Positions 55,736 to 64,000 of a stretch of 64,000 bases of DNA are shown here, one piece after another. Where the stretch lies: assembly GCF_036898095.1 (NCBI RefSeq), contig NC_090761.1, positions 47,143,916 to 47,207,915 of the forward strand. Reading direction: 5' to 3'. The stretch's first letter is position 1. Each line of letters starts with the position of its first letter. The notes under the pieces were generated by a model. It had not been told where the DNA came from. It searched no databases and was given only the letters and a program-made list of their open reading frames with translations. The position numbers were made by a program, and so were the translations under genes. Source of the DNA: Palaemon carinicauda. Lineage: Eukaryota > Arthropoda > Malacostraca > Decapoda > Palaemonidae.

Positions 55736-57688
55736 TCTCTCGCGGGCCAGAGGGGAGCAACTAACGTCAACCTTGTCCCTTCGTGAGAGGCGAACTTCTG
55801 CAGTACCTTGTTGACAATCTTGAACGGGGGGAATGCATAATGGTCTAGATGTGACCAATCCAGTAGAAAGGCATCTATATGAACTGCTGCTGGGTCCGGG
55901 ATTGGTGAGCAATATATTGGGAGCCTCTTGGTCATCGAGGTTGCGAAGAGATCTATGGTAGGCTGGCCCCATGTGGCCCACAGTCTCTTGCACACATCCT
56001 TGTGTAGGGTCCATTCTGTTGGAATGATTTGTCCCTTCCGACTGAGGCAATCTGCCATGACATTCAAGTTGCCTTGGATGAACCTCGTTACTAGAGAAAG
56101 GTTTAGATCTTTTGACCAAGTGAGGAGGTTCCTTGCGATCTCGTACAACGTCACAGAATGGGTCCCTCCTTGCTTGAAGATGTACGCCAAAGCCGTGGTG
56201 TTGTCCGAGTTCACCTCCACCACTTTGCCTTGAAGGAGGGACTTGAAGCTTCTTAAAGGACAGATGAACTGCCAGTAGCTCCTTGCAGTTGATATGTAAC
56301 GTTCTTTGATGCGAGTTCCAAGTTCCCGAGCATTCCCGACCGTCTAATGTCGCACCCCAGCCCGTGTCCGATGCGTCCGAGAAGAGAACGTGGTTGGGGG
56401 TCTGAACAGCCAGGGGCAGACCCTCTCTGAGGCTGATACTGTCCTTCCACCAAGTCAGGGATGACTTCATCTTCTCGGAAATGGGGATCGAGACCGCTTC
56501 TAGCGTCTTGTCCTTTTTCCAGTAAACAGCTAGGTGAAATTGAAGGGGACGGAGGTGTAGTCTCCCTAACGAAACGAACTGTTCCAGGGATGATAGCGTC
56601 CCTATCAGACTCATCCACTGTCTGACTGAACATCGTTCCTTCTTCAGCATGTTCTGGATGCATACCTGGGCTTGACTTGTTCTGGGGGCCGACGGAAAAG
56701 CCCGAAAAGCTTGACTGTGAATCTCCATCCCTAAATACACAATAGTTTGGGATGGGACCAGTTGAGACTTTTCTATATTGACCAGGAGACCCAATTCCTT
56801 GATCAGATCTAGAGTCCACTTTAGATTCTCCAGACAGCGACGACTGGAAGAGGCTCTTAGAAGCCAGTCGTCCAAATAGAGGGAGGCTCTGATGTCCGCT
56901 AAATGAAGGAATTTGGCTATATTCCTCATCAGCCTCGTAAACACAAGAGGAGCTGTGCTTAGGCCAAAGCACAGGGCTTGAAATTGGTAGACAACCTTTT
57001 CGTAAACAAATCTCAGAAAAGGTTGGGAGTCTGGGTGGATGGGGACGTGAAAGTATGCGTCCCTTAGGTCTAAAGAGACCATCCAGTCTTCCTTTCTGAC
57101 CGCTGCTAGAACAGACTATGTGGTCTCCATGGCGAACGTCTGCTTTGTGACAAAGACATTCAGCGCACTGACGTCTAGCACCGGCCTCCACCCTCCTGTC
57201 TTCTTTACCACTAAGAAGAGACGGTTGTAGAAGCCCGGGGATTGATGGTCCCGGACTTTGACTACCGCTCCCTTTTCTAGTAAGAGAGACACCTCCTGCT
57301 TCAAAGCTCGTCTCTTGTCTTCCTCTCTGTACCTGGGAGAGAGATCGATGGGACACGTTGCTAGAGGGGGTTTGCGAACAAACGGGATCTTGTACCCTTC
57401 TCTGAGCAGCTTCACAGATTGTGCATCTGCGCCTCTCTTCTCCCAGGTCTGCCAGAAGTTCTTGAGTCTGGCTCCCACTGCTGTCTGAAGAAGGAGGCAG
57501 TCAGACTCTGCCTTTAAAGGACTTGGTACCTTTCTTCTTCCCACGTCTCCCTTCGGCACGAGCACCTCCTCTGCTGGAGGCTCTGCCACGAAAGGGCGGA
57601 ATGAATCTGGACGCTGGAGTGTCCATCCTGGGTCTTGACACGGAAGGCAAAGGGGTGGCTTTGCGGGCAGAGGACGCAACCAGGTCAT
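55441..57688 (-). pseudogene. RT/RNase H gene of DIRS C, one stop and one frameshift
   Basis: The frame opens at ATG 57688, inside gag (188 nt overlap, +1 frame), runs through GGWRPVLDVSALN to a TAG at 57116-57118 (AAG in A), and resumes at once with SLDLRDAYFHVPIHP and SLYLDDWL (YxDD). RNase H begins LFSDASDTGWGATL and NCKELLAVHL. An extra base near 56255 then shifts the frame, and the remainder (VNSDNTTALAYIFKQGG, NVMADCLSR, PTIDLFATSM, APLWPAREWF) continues to a stop at 55441. The nonsense change and the frameshift look recent, since the rest is nearly identical to A. In other respects it is a normal about 750-residue DIRS polymerase. Confidence 0.9.
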
Positions 57689-59912
57689 GGGTGTCCTTCT
57701 GAATCAAAGAGGCAGCAATCTCCTTAATCAAGTCCTCTGGAAAAAGGCACTTTGAGAGGGGAGCAAAAAGGAGTTCAGATCTCTGACATGGTGTTACTCC
57801 AGCTGACAGGAAAGAGCAAAGGTTCTCCCGTTTCTTGAGGACCCCGGATACGAACGAAGCCGCAAGTTCACTAGATCCGTCTCGTATGGCCTTGTCCATG
57901 CAGGACATTATGAGCAAGGAAGATTCCTTGTCAGACGGGGAGATCTTCCTGCTCAAAGCTCCCAGACACCAGTCCAAAAAATTAAAGACCTCGAAGGCTC
58001 TAAACACTCCTTTCAATAGATGGTCTAAGTCCGTAGGAGACCAGCATATCTTAGAGCGTCTCATGGCTAGCCTGCGGGGAGAGTCTACCAGGCTTGAGAA
58101 GTCGCCCTGGGCAGAGGCAGGAACTCCCAAGCCGAGAACTTCTCCCGTGGCATACCAGACGCTCGATCTGGAAGAGAGTCTCGCAGGGGGAAAAGAAAAC
58201 GCTGTCTTCCCTAGGTCCTTTTTGGACTGCATCCAGTCTCCTAAAACTCGTAAAGCTCTCTTGGACGAGCGGGCGAGGACGAGTTTCGTAAAGGCAGGCG
58301 CGGATGACTGCGTACCTGAAGCAAACTCTGATGGAGGGGAGCGTGGGGCCGCAGACACAAACTGGTCCGGATACATCTCTTTGAACAGAGCAAGAACTTT
58401 TCTAAAGTCCAAAGAGGGTTGCGTGGTCTTGGGTTCGTCAAGGTCCGTATGTGGGTCATCAATGTGTGCCGCGTCGTCATCATCACAGTGTCCATCATCT
58501 GAGAATTGAGGAGGCAGCGGCAAAGGAGTAGGAATCGGCTGGTCAGCTGAGTCCGGCAGCACGGGTGCACACGTGACTGAACCGGACGCAACGTCATGGA
58601 ACTGTTGCCCAGTCTGTGAACTGGCAACAACCATAGCAGCGCGGGGACGCATAGCGTCTACTCCAGACTGTTTAGTCTGATGTGGGCGAGCAGAGGTAAC
58701 CACAATGGGTTGCGGAGGTTGACGCACCGCGTCAAAACAAAACAACTTAGACTGTTGTTGTACCTCGCGAACGTCAACGGAAGGTTCCGTGCGTTGCTGA
58801 ACATCAACATGCGGCTGGCAGCGCATGGGTGGCGGGACTCTCTCAGCTGGAGTGCGGCCGAAGGTCGCCTCAGCGTCCACAGGACGCACAACCGTGGGTG
58901 GTTGTAGGCTAGAGGTTGGTGCAGCGTCAACCTTCTCCGCACGAAAGTCCTGCATCAATGACGTTAACTGAGACTGCATGGTCTGCAGCAAAGACCACTT
59001 AGGGTCTACAGGAGCAGGTGCGGCAACAGACGGTGTGACTGCCTGATGCGGTACCACTTTGCCTCTCTTAGGAGGTGAGCAGTCGTCGGAAGACTGCAGC
59101 GAGTCCGAACTGACCCAGTGGCTACAACTGGGCCGTTGGACTTGCGCGGAAGGGACCGACTTGCGCTTAAGAGGCCGCGAGACCTTGGTCCATGGTTTCT
59201 TACGAGAAACCTCTTCCGCAGATGAGGAATAAATGGGCTCTCTCGTCTTTGTGTGGGTGGGGCGATCTTGGGTAGATACGCCCGAAACCACGGAGGGAAC
59301 GTCTGTTCGCTGATTAAAGCCTCTCGAACCCTTTGGTCGTACGACATTGCTTCTCCCCTGGGCTTGGGAGCTTGCAAGAGGTCCCGGACTGGGAGGACGA
59401 CAGGCACGAACAGACGAACCCTCAAGCGCAACACTATCCACAACACTATCACTCACTTTAACACTACCCACTGCACTCTTACACTTCAGCTCCTTGACGT
59501 CTGCCATGAGCTGGTTGCGGTCACTAGCCAAGGACTCGACTCTCTCACCCAGAGCTTGGATGGCACGCATCATATCTGCCATCGAAGGTTCTTGAGTGCT
59601 AGAAGGGGGATCAGGAGCAACCACTACAGGGGAAGGAATAGGTTGTGGGGCATGAGGAGAGGAAAATTCAACGGAGCGAGACGAACTTCTCCTGACTCTA
59701 TCTCTCTCTAGCCTACGTGTATATTTAAGGAATTCGATAAAATCGAATTCCGAAAGCCCAACGCATTCCTCACATCGATCTTCCAATTGGCAGGTTTTAT
59801 CCCGACAATTGGAACAAACGGTGTGAGGATCGATAGAGGCCTTCGGAAGACGCCTTGAACAGTCCCTAGCATTACACTTCCTGAATTTAGGGACTTGAGA
59901 AGGGTCAGCCAT
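57501..59912 (-). CDS. gag-like protein of DIRS C
   Basis: An uninterrupted 803-codon ORF, first in the element, starting MADPSQVPKFRKC about 210 bp inside the 5' terminal repeat. Residues 12-52 hold a cysteine/histidine cluster (KCNARDCS, PHTVCSNCRDKTC, RCEECVG) likely to bind zinc. A short coiled-coil-like helix (MMRAIQALGERVESLASDRN) is followed by a long low-complexity Pro/Ser/Gln part. A conserved C-terminal third has FRKVLALFKEMYPDQF, VLGDWMQSKKDLGKTAF, FEVFNFLDWCLGALSR and a basic tail (FRGRASSRGGARAEG). By position it is the gag gene, expected to package RNA; no enzymatic motif is seen. It overlaps RT/RNase H by 188 nt. Confidence 0.85.
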   Translation of the reverse strand: MADPSQVPKFRKCNARDCSRRLPKASIDPHTVCSNCRDKTCQLEDRCEECVGLSEFDFIEFLKYTRRLERDRVRRSSSRSVEFSSPHAPQPIPSPVVVAPDPPSSTQEPSMADMMRAIQALGERVESLASDRNQLMADVKELKCKSAVGSVKVSDSVVDSVALEGSSVRACRPPSPGPLASSQAQGRSNVVRPKGSRGFNQRTDVPSVVSGVSTQDRPTHTKTREPIYSSSAEEVSRKKPWTKVSRPLKRKSVPSAQVQRPSCSHWVSSDSLQSSDDCSPPKRGKVVPHQAVTPSVAAPAPVDPKWSLLQTMQSQLTSLMQDFRAEKVDAAPTSSLQPPTVVRPVDAEATFGRTPAERVPPPMRCQPHVDVQQRTEPSVDVREVQQQSKLFCFDAVRQPPQPIVVTSARPHQTKQSGVDAMRPRAAMVVASSQTGQQFHDVASGSVTCAPVLPDSADQPIPTPLPLPPQFSDDGHCDDDDAAHIDDPHTDLDEPKTTQPSLDFRKVLALFKEMYPDQFVSAAPRSPPSEFASGTQSSAPAFTKLVLARSSKRALRVLGDWMQSKKDLGKTAFSFPPARLSSRSSVWYATGEVLGLGVPASAQGDFSSLVDSPRRLAMRRSKICWSPTDLDHLLKGVFRAFEVFNFLDWCLGALSRKISPSDKESSLLIMSCMDKAIRDGSSELAASFVSGVLKKRENLCSFLSAGVTPCQRSELLFAPLSKCLFPEDLIKEIAASLIQKDTHDLVASSARKATPLPSVSRPRMDTPASRFIPPFRGRASSRGGARAEGRRGKKKGTKSFKGRV

Positions 59913-60118
59913 TTTGAATTAGTTAAAGGGGAATTCAAAAACTATCCAAAGTCATCAACAAATAATCCGATATCAACAAAAGAATGCAAGGATGTATTGA
60001 AGATAAAGCCTGCAAAGCGAAAGCTCAAAACTAGAAATGTGTACTTCACCAAAAAGATGTGAAAACCAATCCAGTTAGCAACAGCGAATTTAGTAGGTCT
60101 TGCCGGTAGCACAACAAG

Positions 60119-60295
60119 AGAGAAAATTGAGTTCTGTGTTTACATTGAGTACTGAGTACCTGCCCGACAGATGGCGCTGTTGATGTACACCCCCTACCTG
60201 CATAGCGATCGCTGGCGGATTTTGAACGTAGAGTTTTCTGTCGAGCAGCAGAGCTGCAGCTTATATAATCACCGGCTAAGTTTAATATTGAAAAA
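60119..60295 (-). repeat. 5' inverted terminal repeat of DIRS C
   Basis: Inverse of the left repeat; outer end 'ctaagtttaatattgaaaaa'. Confidence 0.9.
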
Positions 60296-60523
60296 CACTT
60301 TTAGTCTTGGGAATTAAAATCTATGAGGATATAAAAATAAATGTTTGTACAAAACCAAAAATCATAGTAATCTCGGAGTATAGAAGGGACGAATTACATT
60401 GTTAGTTGCTCACATGGAATTGTGAATATGTACAGTACTTAACATAAGCTATGAAATATTTAATATAATTCTAAATATCCAAATGTTCACAGCAACAATA
60501 GAACAGGAATGGATGCAACTCGC

Positions 60524-60624
60524 CTAACATTTCCTAAGCAATTTGTCAGCTTCTGTGCACTCTCTTTGTAGTCTCCATCTGATCGAGAATAACGAAGGCT
60601 CATGGAATACATATTTTCAAACAC
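60524..60624 (-). CDS. ARMH3: ARMH3 exon (second in window), GC donor
   Basis: Acceptor TATTTCAG; encodes VFENMYSMSLRYSRSDGDYK, then ESAQKLTNCLGNV and two bases of an Arg codon. The frame requires the exon to end AAT GTT AG, followed by GCGAGT, so the intron holding DIRS C starts with GC rather than GT. The next GT (12 nt further) would put the following exon out of frame. 101 bp. Confidence 0.9.
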
Positions 60625-61008
60625 CTGAAATATTAATTTTCCTAGTTATTTGCAAGAAAAATTATATAGGCTTTTCTTAATACTAGAGTGCTGCTTCCAT
60701 CATTAATATGTTCTTCAGTTAAAGAGTAACATCACTACTGTTTAATGAAAGCATAAATTCTAAAATATATAACATTTTGAAAATAATTTATATTTTTACT
60801 AGCTATACAAAACTGAGTTCTTTAGAATAGGGAATGTCTTCAGCAGAACTGGAACGGCCGTTGAAATCATTAATAAGGTAGTTAATAAAAGGTGTTGAGC
60901 AAAAACAAGTGGCCCAAAAAACCCAACTGTCAGACTCTTCCCTTTTGACCTTCGGCTCGAGACAGAGTGGGTTATGCTGAGGTGGAAGGCTCAATTTTAA
61001 AGGCGTCG

Positions 61009-61092
61009 GTATGTATAGCTAAGAAAAATACAAATTACTTTTAAAGTTTGTTATTTGTTCCTATGTGTATACAAAACTTCTTCATCCTTTAA
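61009..61092 (-). repeat. internal complementary region of DIRS H
   Basis: Left half is inverse to 60769-60815 (with 'gtatagcta' and 'aaaatac'), right half TTGTTCCTATGTGTATAC is inverse to the right end near 62430-62466. Confidence 0.65.
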
Positions 61093-61639
61093 CATTGGGA
61101 GATTCACTTATTGGTGGGTAGGAAGTCCCCTTAGAACCAAACTGGTTAGTTCTTTTTCTTTCCTGGAAATGTCTCCAGTAACCCGCTTCCTGCTATGACT
61201 AGGTTGATAAGTGCCTAGTCTGCAATTGGTAAATAACTGGCATGAGGTCAAAGGACCAATACATTCCCTGGAAAGAGAGAGTAGTCCAGAATAGAACATA
61301 AACAAATGTCCAATCAATGGGTTGGTACACATCCACCATCCCCTTATTTCTTACAGATTTAGTCTAAAAGAACGGAGCTCAGAAGTGTAGCTTACCAGCA
61401 TGAAGTCACATCCACCAAGTTACAGAAAAAATTCCTAATTCCTAAGAGAGGTGCTAAGAAAGAGGAAAGAGAAGAACCAGTCATTCTATCTTTCATTCCA
61501 CTTACATCTATGTATTACCATAGACAAGATGCTTTCTGTTTAGTGCGGAAGCTGGGCTGGCTTCATAACTGCTCAAACAGCTAGCAAATATCCAAGTGTC
61601 AAGGGACTTGCGAGTATACTTCCGTAGGTAATAGGCTGT

Positions 61640-61770
61640 GAGCAAGAAGTCTCTTCAATTAGTACTGATTGTATGGTTCCAATTCTGAACTTTGTTTGTT
61701 GAGCAAACTGGTTGAGAGGAGAGAAGTCATTGACCAGTTTCCAGCCCCCAGTCGACTTCTCCAACTTAGG
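61640..61770 (-). pseudogene. reverse transcriptase scrap of DIRS H
   Basis: Minus-strand reading EKSTGGWKLVNDFSPLNQF, then QQTKFRIGTIQSVL, which corresponds to the start of the DIRS RT palm (compare KKTGGWRPVLDVSALNVF and FTMETTKSVL in A). The frame soon loses likeness; motif A and YxDD are absent. Confidence 0.7.
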
Positions 61771-62466
61771 TCAAACTTGTCGTCGATAGTCTGCACGGCA
61801 ACAAGAGAAGAGCTCTCAGCCTTGTTGAGGTTTGGTGATCACTGGAAGAACTCCATACACCATCTAGCCCTGAAAAACCCACCGACGATGCAGATCTGAG
61901 ACCTGCTTTTTTCTGCCACATACTTCTCAGGGACGTATGCCCAGAAGCCTCAGTAGCATGAGCAATTATTGTGGGAAGGAAGGAGGGAGGTGAACTACTT
62001 CCTCAGTGTCGTGTAGGGGGTTGCCAAGACCAATCATGGCGAAGGCTTAACTCTCTTCCTCCCATTCAAGGCATTCACTTGGCACTGCACAGGGGGCCAT
62101 ACTCTGCAATCAGCACATGGGGATGATTGCAAACCATCATGCCCCCTATAAGAAGAGCTCTGTAGCTCTATTGCCAATTTCATCATAAGTCAGTTGCAGC
62201 GGCCACCCATTCCCTGGTACGTACAAATTTCTTGCTTATTCATAGCCATGATCAGCACAAACAACATCGAGAATTCACTTTCCAGCATGTCTGTACTCGT
62301 GGCCGAAGACAAAAGTGAAGAGTTTTGATTAGCGGGTAGGGACTACTTGCCCACATGCAACCCCTGTCATTAACTAACAGGTTAACAAATTCAACAGCTG
62401 TTCAAGCTATACTGAAGACATCTCCCCATTTTAGAAGAGGAAAGATTTGTTAATGCATAGTAACAA

Positions 62467-63271
62467 ATTGAGAAGCAACAGGTGAAAATCTAACACCCAT
62501 AAAGCAAAAGCCTAAGGACTGACATTCCTTTTATGTAAACTTCTATTAATGACACACTTGACTAAACTACCATACATGGAACAATTCTTCAGTTGGAAGA
62601 ATAAAGAACTCTCACTAAATAATTGCTTTATGAATAGTGAAACATAGGTAAGAGTGAAAAAAAGAAAAATTATAAATAATGGTAATTTTGAAAAAAAAAC
62701 ATAATGAAATTAATCTGCTGATGGTTGTCCAGAGATAAAAATGAGATATGTTGGCTTAAACTAATAAGTCTGTCAGTTTGTGGGTGCACAAGGTTTCTGG
62801 CTGACTGCTGTTTCCCTTATGACTCTAAAAGGAAATAGTCTGTGATTCCTTTTATGGCAAACAAAAGAGCTAATTATAAGGAAGGGATTTGTGACAAAGT
62901 ATTTGAGGTCTTAAATAAAAGGTACTGAACATCTCACATGTCAGGAAATCTCTTAAGTATACCTGGTAAGTAAAAGTTTTAGCTTCTTCTACACACAATA
63001 CACAACTTTAAGATGGTTTTTATCACATCAATAGAACTTGCAATTACTATGAAGGGAAATTTCATTAACCATATTGCATAAAAATAATTAAAACATGATA
63101 AAAGTCTAATGAATATTTCTTGGGAGCCCTATCATTTCTATAATGCTATAAAATCATGTGTGAGAATGATTATTTAACCTGGTAGTTATAGAAATTATGG
63201 TGTGATTGATTTCAATAGCAATATCTACTACAAGGTATGGGACAATCAATAACAAGTTAAAACATACTTAC
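62467..63271 (-). other. ARMH3 intron DNA, nothing recognised
   Basis: AT-rich, no element recognised between DIRS H and the next exon. Confidence 0.5.
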
Positions 63272-63373
63272 CTGATGCATACGCATAATTTCATAATAAA
63301 GTTCGTCATAACTTGAGGGAGTTGACAGGAATGTGTCACCGTAGGTAATGAACAAGTTGAAGATATTCATCAC
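63272..63373 (-). CDS. ARMH3: ARMH3 exon (first in window) - armadillo-like helical protein 3, C-terminal region
   Basis: Acceptor ATAATGCAG, donor GTAAGT (63271-63266). Encodes 34 residues in phase 0: [20 protein letters not shown], then [14 protein letters not shown]. With the three exons at 60524, 53593 and 52669 it gives 133 contiguous residues of the DUF1741 C-terminal part of ARMH3 (C10orf76), matching the family in order and spacing. The protein is a Golgi-associated helical-repeat factor known to bind the lipid kinase PI4KB (and GBF1), supporting PI4P production and secretion. The upstream exons (over 500 residues) lie beyond the window, and the last about 30 residues were not located. 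Introns contain DIRS H and C, both on the gene's strand. Confidence 0.93.
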
Positions 63374-64000
63374 CTGCATTATATAGACATGATATTAGTC
63401 ATGGAATTACATAAAATAACTAGATTTAGCAAAGTATAATTGGAGCTCCTTCACAATAAATCATCAAACCCTATTTCCAAAGCTCAACAACCTGACCATA
63501 GTAATCAAACCCACATGTAGAGCTGGGAATAGCTTTTCATTCAAACATACAAAAGAATTAAAGAAAAATATCAATAAAGAGCACTAATTTTACTTATAAC
63601 CTATGGTAATGGATCTTTGGTATTTTGATTGACTGAAGACCCCAAAAATTTAATTCTAATTATAAATCCATTATTCAAATGGTTATCTGACATGATTTCA
63701 ATACTGTTTAAGGCTTAACAGTGCTACCGTGCACCACTTGCAAATATGATTGAAGTATTGCGAATAGGAATATGCGAGATTTAAACATGTTAATACAACA
63801 ACCTCTTCATTCCGTTCATTTAAATTCTTGTGACGTAACTGATATCTCCTTAAGTGGATCTATGATATGCACTAAGATTGTACTGAAGATTCTTTGTATT
63901 ATCCATTCAGCTCAGAGGTCTTTGAGTCTGGAAATATGATTCAGTAGTCTGCTTAAACTAAGCAACAATCAAAACAATCTATCTTTTTTAATAGTCTTTA
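63374..64000 (-). other. ARMH3 intron, window end
   Basis: No exon or repeat recognised in the last 627 bases. Confidence 0.5.

Larger units (their letters stand above)
53802..60295 (-). mobile_element. DIRS-like retrotransposon C, nearly intact, in an ARMH3 intron
   Basis: A 6494 bp minus-strand element with terminal repeats 53802-53997 and 60119-60295 (inverse over about 155 bp) and an internal complementary region at 54043-54136. Gene order on the minus strand is gag (59912-57501), RT/RNase H (57688-55441) and tyrosine recombinase (about 55735-54542), each overlapping the next in another frame. Only two disabling changes are seen, both in RT/RNase H. It occupies most of a 6852 bp intron that would otherwise be about 358 bp and has the same orientation as the gene. 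No target duplication is visible. This is the best reference copy for the family in this window. Confidence 0.95.
60769..62466 (-). mobile_element. small DIRS-like remnant H in an ARMH3 intron
   Basis: About 1.7 kb with degenerate terminal repeats (60769-60960 and 62301-62466) sharing, in inverse, 'ctgaagacat', 'ttattaacta' and 'ccgaag-caaaag-gaagagt'. An internal complementary region lies at 61009-61092. Between them is a scrap of RT and unrecognised sequence. Its ends carry TTGTTCC / GTAACAA, the terminal motif of E, D, F and G. Minus orientation like the gene. Strongly diverged, hence the oldest DIRS copy here. Confidence 0.7.

Overview
This is animal nuclear DNA, most likely from a decapod crustacean. 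Two conserved metazoan genes are split into short exons with canonical splice sites, the intergenic and intronic DNA is AT-rich and full of microsatellites, and about 60 % of the window is transposable element. Most of that is DIRS-type tyrosine-recombinase retrotransposon, a class known to be widespread in decapods. The taxon is an inference; no operon, CRISPR, rRNA or tRNA was seen.

Host genes, both on the minus strand in tandem. (1) ARMH3 (C10orf76), 3' part: four consecutive coding exons at 63272-63373, 60524-60624, 53593-53671 and 52669-52785, joining in frame; the intron after the second exon appears to start with GC. The last roughly 30 codons were not found. (2) CNEP1R1 (TMEM188, Spo7-like), complete: four exons at 35247-35274, 19826-19897, 16117-16251 and 13570-13715, giving a 126-residue two-pass membrane protein. 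Two further possible exons, near 42.5 kb and 37.7 kb, are of unknown identity.

Mobile elements. Eight DIRS-like elements are recognisable and are lettered here by likeness: G (1-1471, plus strand, cut by the window), E (1583-9393), F (16308-19737), D (20602-24890), A (25687-34997), B (43030-49615), C (53802-60295) and H (60769-62466). Except G they all lie on the minus strand, like the genes. Each shows inverted terminal repeats and, just inside the 3' terminal repeat, an internal complementary region that is the reverse complement of its own two outer ends. This is the DIRS1 hallmark and the imprint of a circular intermediate. C is nearly intact (gag open, RT/RNase H with one stop and one frameshift, recombinase open). 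A is a close relative whose recombinase gene is split by a 2.8 kb piggyBac-like non-autonomous element in TTAA. B carries deletions and a replaced gag start. D lacks its RT, F has no recognisable enzyme coding, and H is a 1.7 kb remnant.

Other repeats: a degenerate endonuclease-RT non-LTR element (about 39.6-42.2 kb), two small non-LTR 3' relics (10.5 and 20.3 kb), a 191 bp palindromic TA-flanked MITE (35.4 kb), a 300 bp TTAA MITE (36.2 kb), a dimeric 'GACCTT' repeat (15.3 kb), a dispersed decapod-type repeat between ATT/AT microsatellites (38.1-39.1 kb), and several tandem arrays inside the gag regions of E, F and D.

Functionally, the window is two housekeeping genes acting at the nuclear envelope/ER (lipin phosphatase regulation) and the Golgi (PI4KB partner), whose introns have been inflated by DIRS elements. 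Without F, CNEP1R1 intron 2 would be about 144 bp; without C, the ARMH3 intron holding it would be about 358 bp.
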